Source: an uncultured bacterium
GTDB lineage: Bacteria; Bacteroidota; Bacteroidia; Bacteroidales; Bacteroidaceae
Assembly: GCA_945829115.1 (NCBI GenBank)
Contig: CALZTP010000016.1
Span: forward strand, 1 to 36,877
DNA length: 36,877 nt
Reading direction: 5' to 3'
A program made the position numbers and the translations under genes. Shown piece after piece: positions 25,648 through 33,958 of the stretch. Each line of letters starts with the position of its first letter. Position 1 is the first letter of the stretch. The notes beneath the pieces were generated by a model that made no database searches, was not told the DNA's origin, and worked only from the letters and a program-made list of their open reading frames with translations.

Positions 25648-27102
25648 TTATAGCGGAAAGCGAAGAACTGGCTGCTTGGCAGCAAGAACATCGTCCACTC
25701 TTCCAATTGGTGTATTGTGAGGAGCAGTATGAACCGTTTCTGGTTCAGAGATAGCTTCTTCTGCAATCTTTCGCATTACATCGATGAAAGCGTCCATGGT
25801 CTCCTTGCTCTCATTCTCTGTCGGCTCTATCATCAAGCTCTCGTGGAAAAGGAGAGGGAAGTAGATAGTAGGAGCGTGATAGCTATAGTCGAGAAGGCGT
25901 TTTGCAACGTCCATGGTGGTAATACCTGTTGATTTATCCTTCAATCCGTTAAACACAAATTCATGCTTGCAGATTCCAGGAATCGGAAGCTCATAGACAT
26001 CCTTTAGACGCTCCTTTATATAATTAGCGTTGAGAGTAGCGAGTGTGCCTACTTGCTTCAATCCTTCACGTCCTAAGGTGAGAATGTAAGTGTAAGCGCG
26101 GAGAGCAACAAGGAAGTTTCCAGCAAAGGCGCTTATTCTGCCAAGGGAGTGTTCGTTTTCCTCAGTCATCGTAAGCATCTCTCCATCATGGATGAAAGGC
26201 ACAGGAAGAAATTCCTCCAATCCATTCCTTACACCCACCGGACCAGCACCAGGACCACCGCCACCGTGAGGTGTAGAGAATGTCTTGTGGAGGTTGATGT
26301 GCATAACATCAAAGCCCATGTCTGCTGGACGAGAAATACCGAGCATAGCATTGAGATTAGCACCATCGTAATACATCAGTCCGCCACATTCATGCACGAG
26401 AGCAGTAATCTCTGGAATGTTCCGTTCAAAGAGTCCGAGGGTATTCGGATTTGTCATCATCATTGCCGCCACATCGTCCCCGAGCAATGGCTTCAGAGCC
26501 TCTACGTCCACACAACCTTCAGCAGTACTCTTTACCTCAACAACTTCCATTCCGCTGATGGCGGCAGAAGCCGGATTAGTGCCGTGAGCACTGTCTGGCA
26601 CAATTACCTTCGTACGCTTATGGTCGCCTCGGCTTTCGTGGTAAGCACGAATCACCATCAGTCCCACAAGTTCACCATGCGCACCAGCATAAGGGTTAAG
26701 CGTAAAACCTCCCATTCCAGTAAGTGCGCAAAGAGCCTGCTGAAGACCCTTATAAACACTTAGCGCACCCTGAACGGTGAAGTCTGGCTGTAGAGGGTGG
26801 AGTGCAGCAAATGCCTGCATACCAGCAATTTCCTCGTTCACAACAGGATTGTATTTCATTGTGCAGCTTCCTAACGGGTAGAATCCGTTGTTCACACCGA
26901 AGTTGTTATTGCTATGGTTTGTATAATGCCTAACAACAGTCAGTTCGTCACACTCTGGAAGCATGGCATCCGTCTCCCTTTTCAGATGTCCAGGAATATT
27001 GTCAACGGAATAACCTCCGAAGTTGTTTTTTGGCAGTGAATAGCCTTTTCTTCCTGGTTTTGAGAGTTCGAAAATGAGATTGCCGTATAGTCTGTTGTTC
27101 AT
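25648..27102 (-). CDS. gcvPB: Glycine dehydrogenase (decarboxylating) subunit 2
   Basis: A 484-residue C-terminal half of the split P-protein. With GcvPA it binds pyridoxal phosphate, decarboxylates glycine and passes the aminomethyl group to lipoyl-GcvH. The cofactor Lys is K273 in HINLHKTFSTPHGGGGPGAG (268–287). Other signatures are YPLGSCTMKYNPVVNE (75–90), VPDSAHGTNPASA and NPNTLGLFE. Its ATG overlaps the end of gcvPA by four bases, ensuring equal synthesis of the two subunits. Bacteroides species usually carry a single fused P-protein, so the split form is a useful taxonomic clue. Intact. Confidence 0.96.
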   Translation of the reverse strand: MNNRLYGNLIFELSKPGRKGYSLPKNNFGGYSVDNIPGHLKRETDAMLPECDELTVVRHYTNHSNNNFGVNNGFYPLGSCTMKYNPVVNEEIAGMQAFAALHPLQPDFTVQGALSVYKGLQQALCALTGMGGFTLNPYAGAHGELVGLMVIRAYHESRGDHKRTKVIVPDSAHGTNPASAAISGMEVVEVKSTAEGCVDVEALKPLLGDDVAAMMMTNPNTLGLFERNIPEITALVHECGGLMYYDGANLNAMLGISRPADMGFDVMHINLHKTFSTPHGGGGPGAGPVGVRNGLEEFLPVPFIHDGEMLTMTEENEHSLGRISAFAGNFLVALRAYTYILTLGREGLKQVGTLATLNANYIKERLKDVYELPIPGICKHEFVFNGLKDKSTGITTMDVAKRLLDYSYHAPTIYFPLLFHESLMIEPTENESKETMDAFIDVMRKIAEEAISEPETVHTAPHNTPIGRVDDVLAAKQPVLRFPL

Positions 27103-28424
27103 GATCTGTCCTCCTTCATAATCTTTATAAGGTTGTCAATATCCTCCCGACTGTTCTTCTCTGTTGCAGCAAAGAGAATCTCATGGTCAGAGATGCGCAC
27201 ACCAGCCATAAAGCCCTTTTCTGCACATCTCTTCTGGAGAGCGTCCACATCGCCATCGTAACGAATCAAGAACTCATTGAAGAACGGCTTTTCGTAAACC
27301 TCGTGACATTCTGGAAGGGTGAGGAGAGCATCGTGGAGATAATGAGCTGCAGAGTAGGAGAGCTGTGCCGCCTCTTTCAATCCCTCGCGCCCCATCAGCG
27401 ACATATATATCGTGACATACAGAGCCATGAGACTCTCGTTAGAGCAGATATTAGATGTTGCCTTATGGCGACGAATATGCTGCTCGCGTGCCTGAAGAGT
27501 GAGCACGAAAGCCCGCTGTCCGCGATTGTCAACCGTCTGACCAACAATGCGTCCAGGCATTTTTCTCATAAGCTTCTCCGTGCAGCACATATAGCCTATA
27601 TATGGTCCTCCGAACGCCATTGGAAGTCCAAGGCTCTGACCCTCACCAACAGCAATGTCAGCACCCCATTCCCCTGGAGTGCGCAGCACGGCAAGGTCGG
27701 CAGCAATACTGTTTATGATGAAGAGTGCCTTCGCATTGTGAACTTTTTCAGCAACACCAGAGAAATCTTCTATGATACCAAAGCGGTTTGGCTGCTGGAG
27801 AATGACTCCAGCCACGCCACCTTTCTCAAGACGCTCCTCCATAGCCTGGAAGTTTGTCTCGCCGTCACAGGCAGGGATTGTCTCTATGTTCACACCGTGG
27901 TATTTTGCGTATGTCTCTGTAACCTTTCTCGTCTTTTCGTCAACGGTCTCAGACAACAACACAGTGTCTACTTTCTTTCCTGCATGGAAAGCCATGAGCA
28001 TAGCCTCTGCCGTTGCCGTGGTGCCATCATACATTGATGCGTTTGACACTGGCATGCCTGTGAGTTCCGACATCATGGTCTGGTATTCGAAGATATAGTG
28101 CAGTGTTCCCTGCGAGATCTCTGCTTGATAAGGCGTGTAACTGGTAAGGAACTCTGAACGCTGTATGATGTTCTGTGCCACAGCCGGACAGTAATGGTCG
28201 TAAACCCCTGCTCCAGCGAAGCATATCAGTGGTTTGTTCTGTGCTGCCAACTGTTGGAAGAATCTGCGGACTTCTATCTCACTCTTACCCTCAGGCAGGT
28301 CATAGTCGCCCTTGAAGCGTATTTCTTCCGGAACATCGGCAGAGAGGTCCTCGAGAGATGTTATGCCACATGCTGTTAACATCTCCTCAAGGTCTTCTGG
28401 AGTATGTGGAAAGTATTTGTACAT
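27099..28424 (-). CDS. gcvPA: Glycine dehydrogenase (decarboxylating) subunit 1
   Basis: A 441-residue N-terminal half of the split P-protein. Signatures include YFPHTPEDLEEMLTACGI at the start, FAGAGVYDHYCPAVAQNI, FLTSYTPYQAEISQGTLHYI, ELTGMPVSNASMYDGTTATA and GQSLGLPMAFGGPYIGYM. It is a structural partner lacking the PLP Lys but contributing to the dimeric active site. It starts with ATG at 28424, 74 bases after gcvH, and overlaps gcvPB by four bases. Length is usual for the family and no key segment is missing. Confidence 0.96.
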   Translation of the reverse strand: MYKYFPHTPEDLEEMLTACGITSLEDLSADVPEEIRFKGDYDLPEGKSEIEVRRFFQQLAAQNKPLICFAGAGVYDHYCPAVAQNIIQRSEFLTSYTPYQAEISQGTLHYIFEYQTMMSELTGMPVSNASMYDGTTATAEAMLMAFHAGKKVDTVLLSETVDEKTRKVTETYAKYHGVNIETIPACDGETNFQAMEERLEKGGVAGVILQQPNRFGIIEDFSGVAEKVHNAKALFIINSIAADLAVLRTPGEWGADIAVGEGQSLGLPMAFGGPYIGYMCCTEKLMRKMPGRIVGQTVDNRGQRAFVLTLQAREQHIRRHKATSNICSNESLMALYVTIYMSLMGREGLKEAAQLSYSAAHYLHDALLTLPECHEVYEKPFFNEFLIRYDGDVDALQKRCAEKGFMAGVRISDHEILFAATEKNSREDIDNLIKIMKEDRS

Positions 28425-28498
28425 GGTATGATACTTTTTTCTTTATTTTTTAAGGGGTGTATGTAAAAAAGTATTTTTTTTGAAAGATGTTGTCTCGC

Positions 28499-28885
28499 TT
28501 ATGCTTCGTTCTTGCACATCTCCTCGTAAGCAGCAGCATCCATGAGGTTGTCGAGCTCAGTAGGGTCAGACATCTCCACCTTTATAATCCAATTCTCATA
28601 AGGATCTTTGTTCAGAAGCTCAGGAGCGTCCTCAAGTTCCTCATTCACCTCAACCACTGTTCCTGTTACAGGCGAGATAAGGTCACTGGCAGCCTTTACG
28701 CTCTCCACAGCACCGAAGTCCTCACCAGCCTCTACCTCATCGTCAACTTCAGGCATGTCTACATAAACAACATTGCCCAAAGCATTCTGTGCATAGTCAG
28801 AAATTCCTATATAAGCGAAGTTTCCTTCAATCTTTACATATTCATGACTCTCTGAATAATAGAGTCCTTCAACAAATTTTGCCAT
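28499..28885 (-). CDS. gcvH: Glycine cleavage system H protein
   Basis: A 128-residue lipoyl carrier, the shuttle between P-, T- and L-proteins. The lipoylated residue is Lys64 in GAVESVKAASDLISPVTG (58–75). Further signatures are ESHEYVKIEGNFAYIGISDY at the N-terminus, ALGNVVYVDMPEV and VNEELEDAPELLNKDPYENW at the C-terminus. The length is typical. A 222-base gap with repeats separates it from gcvT upstream, so it may be differently processed or have an extra promoter that I could not identify. Confidence 0.97.
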   Translation of the reverse strand: MAKFVEGLYYSESHEYVKIEGNFAYIGISDYAQNALGNVVYVDMPEVDDEVEAGEDFGAVESVKAASDLISPVTGTVVEVNEELEDAPELLNKDPYENWIIKVEMSDPTELDNLMDAAAYEEMCKNEA

Positions 28886-29044
28886 AGTCTAAGTAGTTTT
28901 TCTGTTTAATTATTTATTAGGTAAAAATCAATTTTATTCGGTTTCAACGGAATTTTTCTCATTAGAAAAGAAAGCAATAAACAGTCATGTTCCAAGGGAA
29001 ATACAACGTTATTGAATTTAGACATCCATAAAAATATTGTTTTT

Positions 29045-29100
29045 AATGATTGCAATGATTTTTTTTATTGCAATGATTGCAATGTTTTTAATGATTGCAA
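29045..29100. repeat. Three copies of AATGATTGCAA in the gcvT–gcvH gap
   Basis: AATGATTGCAA occurs at 29045–29055, 29072–29082 and 29090–29100. Part of it forms the inverted pair TTGCAAT/ATTGCAA around a T-rich loop. The array ends 7 bases before the gcvT stop codon region. It could be a protein-binding array, an RNA processing site or a slippage product; function unknown. Confidence 0.7.
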
Positions 29101-29107
29101 AGCACAA

Positions 29108-30187
29108 TTATTTATGGTATCTCTTTTCGTAGAATCTCTTCTTCACAACCTTTCCGGTGAACACCTTCTTTCTAATCTGTATATCAAGAGGAGTGTCAAG
29201 GGCAGAGAATCGAGAATCAATGAGTGCCATGCAGACACTACGGTCGGTAGAGATGGTATGGTAGCCAGTGGTAACCTCACCAATCTTCTCACCATCTTTC
29301 AAAACAGCATATCCATGTCGAGGAATTGCTTTGTCAGAAAGTTCAATGCCTACAATCTTTCTCTCCACTCCCTCGCTCTTCTGCTTCACGAGAGCATCCT
29401 TTCCAAGAAACTCCTCTTTCCCAAGCTTGCAGAACATGCCAAGTCCTGCCATGATAGGAGAGATCTCTTCTGAGAGCTCATCGCCATAGAGAGGCAGTCC
29501 AGCTTCAAAGCGCAGAGTGTCTCGACATCCTAATCCGCAAGGCTTGCAGCGTCCAGAGTCTATCAGTTTATCCCACATGTCACGTATGGTGTCGTGGTCG
29601 GCATAAATCTCAAAGCCATCTTCTCCCGTATATCCCGTGCGACTTACAATCACATCTCCCAGCGTTTTCACCGTATAGAACACCAGCTCCTGACATTCCA
29701 CTCCAAGCACCTCTTCAAGAACCTTCTCTGAGTCCGGTCCTTGAACTGCCAACTGTCCGTATTCGTCTGACACATTGTGCATATCAATGTCGAAGCCCTC
29801 TGCATGCTGTTGCATCCATGCCCAGTCTTTGTCTATATTTGCTGCGTTTATGACGATAAAAAAGTCGTTCTCACCCATCTTGTAGACGAGGAGGTCGTCA
29901 ACGGTGCCACCATTCTCATAAAGCATCATGCCATAGAGAATTTTTCCCGTCTCCAGTCCAGCGACATCATTCGTGAAGATATGATTAACATATCGCTCTG
30001 CATCGCAACCTCGTACAGTTACCTCGCCCATATGACTGACGTCAAAGACACCGCAAGCATTGCGCACAGCTTGATGTTCATCAATGATTCCAGAATATTG
30101 TATCGGCATGTCAAATCCGCCGAATGGACTTATCAAAGCACCTAATGCGACATGTTTCTCGTACAAGCAAGTTCTTTTGTTTTCCAT
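29108..30187 (-). CDS. gcvT: Aminomethyltransferase (glycine cleavage T protein)
   Basis: A 359-residue tetrahydrofolate-dependent enzyme that releases ammonia from the aminomethyl-lipoyl arm and makes methylene-THF. Signatures are FGGFDMPIQYSGIIDEHQAV (23–42), GVFDVSHMGEVTVRG (46–60, with the catalytic-region Asp), VDDLLVYKMGENDFFIVINA, VSRTGYTGEDGFEIY and LGCRDTLRFEAGLPLYGDEL. The family C-terminal barrel follows. It is the first gene of the operon: a promoter lies 52 bases upstream of its ATG, and the leader (about 45 bases) is too short for a glycine riboswitch. Intact. Confidence 0.96.
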   Translation of the reverse strand: MENKRTCLYEKHVALGALISPFGGFDMPIQYSGIIDEHQAVRNACGVFDVSHMGEVTVRGCDAERYVNHIFTNDVAGLETGKILYGMMLYENGGTVDDLLVYKMGENDFFIVINAANIDKDWAWMQQHAEGFDIDMHNVSDEYGQLAVQGPDSEKVLEEVLGVECQELVFYTVKTLGDVIVSRTGYTGEDGFEIYADHDTIRDMWDKLIDSGRCKPCGLGCRDTLRFEAGLPLYGDELSEEISPIMAGLGMFCKLGKEEFLGKDALVKQKSEGVERKIVGIELSDKAIPRHGYAVLKDGEKIGEVTTGYHTISTDRSVCMALIDSRFSALDTPLDIQIRKKVFTGKVVKKRFYEKRYHK

Positions 30188-30238
30188 TTTGTTATAAAGA
30201 AAAATTATAAGGTTTACGTTATGTTAGGTTTCTGGGTG

Positions 30239-30268
30239 CAAATATATTAATTTTCTCTGACATGACAA
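30239..30268 (-). promoter_or_regulatory. Promoter of the gcv operon
   Basis: Minus strand: TTG (30268–30266), 19 bases, then TATATTTG (30246–30239), matching TAnnTTTG. The -33 element is CTTG rather than TTTG. Transcription would begin near 30232, about 45 bases before gcvT. Confidence 0.75.
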
Positions 30269-30508
30269 GCATTTTTTCCTATTTTTTTGTGTTAAATATA
30301 TCAAAAAACAAGTTTCTCCTTTTCAACACCACTTTTTATTCGTTTCTTTTCCGATCTTGTCCCCCCTTAGGAATTTTTTTTCTCCTTTCAAACGTTAGAA
30401 AGTCCCTTCGTTTTTCCCTTTTTTTTACCTATAAACATGAAAAACAAATGATTTATGTGAAAGAATTGTTATAAAAAAGCGGAAAATATGAAAAAGTGTG
30501 ATTATCGT

Positions 30509-30539
30509 TTTGAAATCCGAAAAAAAATCCGTAACTTTG
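30509..30539 (+). promoter_or_regulatory. Promoter of bamD–rpoZ–DUF4293
   Basis: TTTG (30509–30512), exactly 19 bases, then TAACTTTG (30532–30539): a perfect Bacteroidota consensus. The start would be near 30546. Confidence 0.85.
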
Positions 30540-30639
30540 CAACGATTTAGTGCTTTGCTGAAAGTGAGTCGGTCTTCGGCTGCTTCATTGCAAGCAAAAG
30601 CGCAAAAATAGTTATTCAATGCATTAGAATTTTTATTTG

Positions 30640-31464
30640 ATGAAGAAAATAATTCTTTCTGCCCTAACCGTGGTCTTGATGACTGGATGTGCGAATGAGT
30701 TCAACGCTGTCTATAAGTCTGCCGACTACTTATACAAATACGAATACGCAAAGCAGTGTTACACCTCTGGGAAATATACTCAGGCAACAACATTGCTCAG
30801 CGAAATCATAACAATGCTGAAAGGTACCGACCATGCAGAAGAGTCGCTATACCTTTATGCCATGTCGCTCTATAAGGGTGGCGACTACGAGTTAGCAAGC
30901 GATGCCTTCAAAAGATGCTACGTTTCTTACCCGAAAGGGCTGTATACCGAAAACGCATACTTCTACGCTGCGGAGAGCCTTTATGAAAGCTCGCCAGAGC
31001 CACGACTCGACCAATCGCCAACCATGGCTGCCATAAAAGGCTATCAAGACCTCCTCGATATCTATCCGCGAACATCCTTTCGAGAGGCTGCCCATCAGCG
31101 TATGCTTGAGCTGCAAGACAAGCTCGTGACAAAGGAGTTTTACAACGCACGCCTATATTACAACCTCGGAACATATTTCGGAAATTGCCTCTCTGGCGGT
31201 TCTAACTACGAGGCATGCATCATCACGGCACAGAACGCTCTTAACGACTATCCTTACATGAACCGTCGAGAAGACTTTGCCCTCCTCATCATGAAGAGTA
31301 AGTTCCACCTTGCAGAAAACAGCGTAGAGGCAAAGCGCTACGAACGCTATCAGAATGCGGAAGATGAATGTTACGGTTTCATCAATGAATATCCGGACTC
31401 AAAGAACAGAGACCTTGCAGAGAAATATATCTCTGTCTGCAAGAAATACACAGTAAGCAATTAG
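30640..31464 (+). CDS. bamD: Outer membrane protein assembly factor BamD
   Basis: A 274-residue lipoprotein of the beta-barrel assembly machine, held on the inner leaflet of the outer membrane. The ATG at 30640 is preferred to a TTG one codon earlier. The signal peptide ends in the lipobox LMTGC (Cys17). The mature protein is a run of TPR-like helices: YEYAKQCYTSGKYTQATTLL, AEESLYLYAMSLYKGGDYEL, AFKRCYVSYPKGLYTENAYF and YQDLLDIYPRTSFREAA. It contacts BamA and substrate barrels. It heads a small cluster with rpoZ and DUF4293, an order typical for Bacteroidales. Intact and of usual length. Confidence 0.94.
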   Translation: MKKIILSALTVVLMTGCANEFNAVYKSADYLYKYEYAKQCYTSGKYTQATTLLSEIITMLKGTDHAEESLYLYAMSLYKGGDYELASDAFKRCYVSYPKGLYTENAYFYAAESLYESSPEPRLDQSPTMAAIKGYQDLLDIYPRTSFREAAHQRMLELQDKLVTKEFYNARLYYNLGTYFGNCLSGGSNYEACIITAQNALNDYPYMNRREDFALLIMKSKFHLAENSVEAKRYERYQNAEDECYGFINEYPDSKNRDLAEKYISVCKKYTVSN

Positions 31465-31524
31465 TCTTCGGCATACCCCCCCCTTTTTCAGTAAAAAAAA
31501 TAAAAATCTTCTATAATAAAAAAT

Positions 31525-31866
31525 ATGGATTACAAGAAATCAAAAGCACCTACCAACACCGTTACGCGTAACATTGTTGAACTCAGCAATGAGACAGGTA
31601 ACATCTATGAGTCTGTTTGCATTATCGCAAAGCGTTCTAACCAGATTGCTGCAGAAATCAAGCAAGATCTTCAGAAGAAGCTCGCTGAATTCTCTTCCTA
31701 TAACGACACTCTCGACGAGGTTTTCGAGAACCGTGAGCAGATAGAGATTTCACGCTACTACGAGAAACTCCCAAAGCCTACTCTTCTTGCCGCAGAGGAG
31801 TTTGAACGCGACCAGATTTATTGGCGCGACCCGCAGCGTGACAGAAAGAATGAGGACAGATATTAA
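31525..31866 (+). CDS. rpoZ: DNA-directed RNA polymerase omega subunit, Bacteroidota form
   Basis: A 113-residue protein of the RpoZ/Rpb6 family as found in Bacteroidota. The NETGNIYESVCIIAKRSNQI segment (about 23–42) with the following AAEIKQDLQKKL corresponds to the conserved helices that clamp the beta-prime subunit. The C-terminus is lineage-specific and acidic/aromatic (EEFERDQIYWRDPQRDRK). It helps assembly and stability of RNA polymerase. It lies 60 bases after bamD; a C-run and an A-rich stretch fill the gap. The assignment rests on these helices and on the bamD neighbourhood. Confidence 0.87.
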   Translation: MDYKKSKAPTNTVTRNIVELSNETGNIYESVCIIAKRSNQIAAEIKQDLQKKLAEFSSYNDTLDEVFENREQIEISRYYEKLPKPTLLAAEEFERDQIYWRDPQRDRKNEDRY

Positions 31867-31969
31867 TTCTTCGAGGACATAATTCCAAAAGGTCGTGAAG
31901 CAGAAGAGAGAAGGAACCTGAAACTCCATATCTTTCCACATGACCTCTAAACACACCATTCTCAAAGAA

Positions 31970-32428
31970 ATGATACAACGAATACAGACTGTTTATCTCC
32001 TCATCTCCGCCATACTCCTCATCGTGTGTAGCGCCATGCCTCTTGCGGCTTACCAGCCAACGGCAGTAGAGAATCCTACACTGCTCTATAATCTCTGCAC
32101 AATAAATGGAGCTTCTGGAGAATGGAGCTTCTCCTCTTGCGGCCTCCTTGCAATTCTTCTTGCCACCGTTGTTACATCGATTCTCAATATCTTCGGCTAC
32201 AAGAACCGCAAGCGACAGATGAACCGTTGTCTGATTGCCATCATACTTCTCGTTGTTTGGCATGCACTGTTCATATATCTCTTGAACACCGTTGCACCAG
32301 AGAACTCATGGCCAGAGATTCGATACACAGCCTTGCTGCCTTTCATCGCTATCATTCTCCAGTGGTTAGCAAGAATAGGCATTAAGAGAGACGACGACCT
32401 CATAAAGTCAATGGACAGAATAAGATAA
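31970..32428 (+). CDS. DUF4293 family membrane protein
   Basis: A 152-residue protein with four predicted transmembrane helices (about 8–28, 56–76, 85–105 and 122–138). Its C-terminal basic/acidic tail DDDLIKSMDRIR is typical of DUF4293. I start it at the ATG at 31970 because MIQRIQTVYLLISAIL is the family N-terminus; a frame extending to 31940 adds only ten unlikely residues. The family is confined to Bacteroidota and its function is unknown. It commonly follows rpoZ, as here, 103 bases downstream, and is followed by a terminator. Confidence 0.87.
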   Translation: MIQRIQTVYLLISAILLIVCSAMPLAAYQPTAVENPTLLYNLCTINGASGEWSFSSCGLLAILLATVVTSILNIFGYKNRKRQMNRCLIAIILLVVWHALFIYLLNTVAPENSWPEIRYTALLPFIAIILQWLARIGIKRDDDLIKSMDRIR

Positions 32429-32441
32429 TTTAAATCTATAG

Positions 32442-32484
32442 AAAAAAGTGAATCTCAGATAATTCCTGACGATTCACTTTTTTT
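32442..32484. terminator. Two-way terminator between DUF4293 and MATE genes
   Basis: AAAAAAGTGAATC pairs with GATTCACTTTTTT (13 bp, 16-base loop). It is flanked by A's on the left and T's on the right, so it can end both the plus-strand bamD unit and the minus-strand MATE unit. Confidence 0.85.
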
Positions 32485-32571
32485 ATTTAGTCGTTTCTGA
32501 AAGAAACTTCATTTTTTAAGTCTATATCTTATTTTTATATAACGTTTTTACCTTAATATATACACCTTCGT

Positions 32572-33891
32572 TTATATAAACCCTTGTTCCACACGCCTTT
32601 CAACCTTTTCTTTGAATACCGTCAGAATGACACCTCGAACAACAAGGTTGCTCAGGAAAGCAAGCCAAAGAGCATGGTTGTCAAATTTCGGGTAGAGCGC
32701 GAGATAAAGCGCAAAGAACACTATGATGCCTGAGAGCGTGCTCAGAAGCATATACCTCGGCAGAGTGGCACCGATATAAACACCGTCCCAGATAAATGCT
32801 GCCATTCCGCAGATAGGGAAGAAGAGCGTCCAGAGGAGGTAGTCGTTAGACGTTTTCAACACTTCTTCATTGTCGGTGAAAAACGTGAGGAGGTCGGCAT
32901 TAAAGAAGGCGTAAACCAATGTGAAGAGGAATGTTAGAAACCCACTGAGGAGAAAGAGTCCGCGGAGGGTTTTTCCATATTCTTCCTTGTCTCTTGCTCC
33001 CACCGCCTTTCCCACCAAAGCCTCTCCAGCATATGCCATGCCATCGATGAAATAGCTATACAGCGTAAAGAACTGCATGAACACTGCGTTCACAGCAAGT
33101 ATGGTGTCTCCACCTTTTGCACCTGCTGCAATGAAATAGAAATGTATTCCTATCAGACAGAGCGTGCGTAGGAATATGTCTCGGTTTACAAGCAGGTATC
33201 TTGAGAGATTAGAGTTGAGAACAGTCTTTTTTATCGAATACGACTGTCGAACATATTCCCCATATCTCTTGCGAAGAAGAAACATGCTTGCCAATGCTCC
33301 TCCCCATTGTGCTATCACGGTTCCTAAGGCTATTCCTTCAAGTTCCATGCCAATGCCATAGACAAAAAACAAGCTGGCAAAGATATTCAGAATGTTCTGA
33401 GAGATGGCGATAGCCATCGGTATGCGAGTGTTCTGCATACCGATATACCAACCGTTGAAAACAAAGAGCAGGAGGGAGGCGGGAATGCCTGCCACGCAAA
33501 TTCTGAAATATTTTCCCACTAATTCCCGAACTTCTGGTGATGGAGCAATAAACTCCATTGCTCCCATGAAAATCAGTGGCGAGAGCACGAGAAGGAGTAG
33601 TGAGATGGCAACAGAAACGGTGATGCCTTGATATAGCGTCTCTGTTATCTTCTCTTTATTCGTCTCTCCAAAAGCCTGGGCAGTGAGTCCGCTGGTTCCC
33701 ATTCTTAGGAATCCAAACATCCAATACATAATGTTGAAGAGCATGCTGCCCACAGCAATAGCACCTATGAAGCTTTGGTTGCCGAGGTGCCCAGTGATGG
33801 CGAGGTCAATCATGCCGAGCAACGGAACAGTGATGTTAGACACTATGCTCGGCACGGCAAGGCGAAGAATGTCGGTATGTGCTTTTTTCAA
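32572..33891 (-). CDS. MATE family efflux transporter (DinF-like)
   Basis: A 439-residue multidrug-and-toxin-extrusion-type antiporter with about twelve transmembrane helices. The first block, ILRLAVPSIVSNITVPLLGM with IDLAITGHLGNQSFIGAIAV, is typical for the DinF branch, as is FLRMGTSGLTAQAFGETNKE; the second half repeats the fold (MQFFTLYSYFIDGMAYAGEA, LVGKAVGARDKEEYG). It exports small cationic or organic compounds using Na+ or H+. It sits 50 bases after the CNNM gene, probably co-transcribed. Substrate cannot be told. Confidence 0.92.
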   Translation of the reverse strand: MKKAHTDILRLAVPSIVSNITVPLLGMIDLAITGHLGNQSFIGAIAVGSMLFNIMYWMFGFLRMGTSGLTAQAFGETNKEKITETLYQGITVSVAISLLLLVLSPLIFMGAMEFIAPSPEVRELVGKYFRICVAGIPASLLLFVFNGWYIGMQNTRIPMAIAISQNILNIFASLFFVYGIGMELEGIALGTVIAQWGGALASMFLLRKRYGEYVRQSYSIKKTVLNSNLSRYLLVNRDIFLRTLCLIGIHFYFIAAGAKGGDTILAVNAVFMQFFTLYSYFIDGMAYAGEALVGKAVGARDKEEYGKTLRGLFLLSGFLTFLFTLVYAFFNADLLTFFTDNEEVLKTSNDYLLWTLFFPICGMAAFIWDGVYIGATLPRYMLLSTLSGIIVFFALYLALYPKFDNHALWLAFLSNLVVRGVILTVFKEKVERRVEQGFI

Positions 33892-33906
33892 TTTCTTTCG
33901 TTCGTC

Positions 33907-33958
33907 TTTTTCTTTACAATTTACTCTGCGCCCATTTTTCTTTACAACTTACTCTGCG
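33907..33958. repeat. 24-bp near-identical direct repeat at the end of the CNNM gene
   Basis: TTTTTCTTTACAATTTACTCTGCG (33907–33930) and its copy 28 bases on (33935–33958) differ at one base. The right copy contains the stop codon and last codons (QSKL) of the CNNM gene, so the gene's 3' tip has been duplicated into the gap before the MATE gene. Likely a small tandem duplication. Confidence 0.8.

Larger units (their letters stand above)
30188..30639. other. Divergent promoter region between gcvT and bamD
   Basis: About 450 gene-free bases. It holds the gcv promoter (30239–30268), then roughly 240 bases of T/C-rich sequence without a credible gene, then the bamD promoter (30509–30539). The bamD leader of about 95 bases contains a small stem AGTCG/CGGCT. 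Nothing else recognised. Confidence 0.6.

Noticed and set aside
30188..30238. A glycine riboswitch in front of gcvT
   Set aside because: The predicted leader is only about 45 bases, far too short for a glycine riboswitch aptamer, and no aptamer-like sequence is visible.
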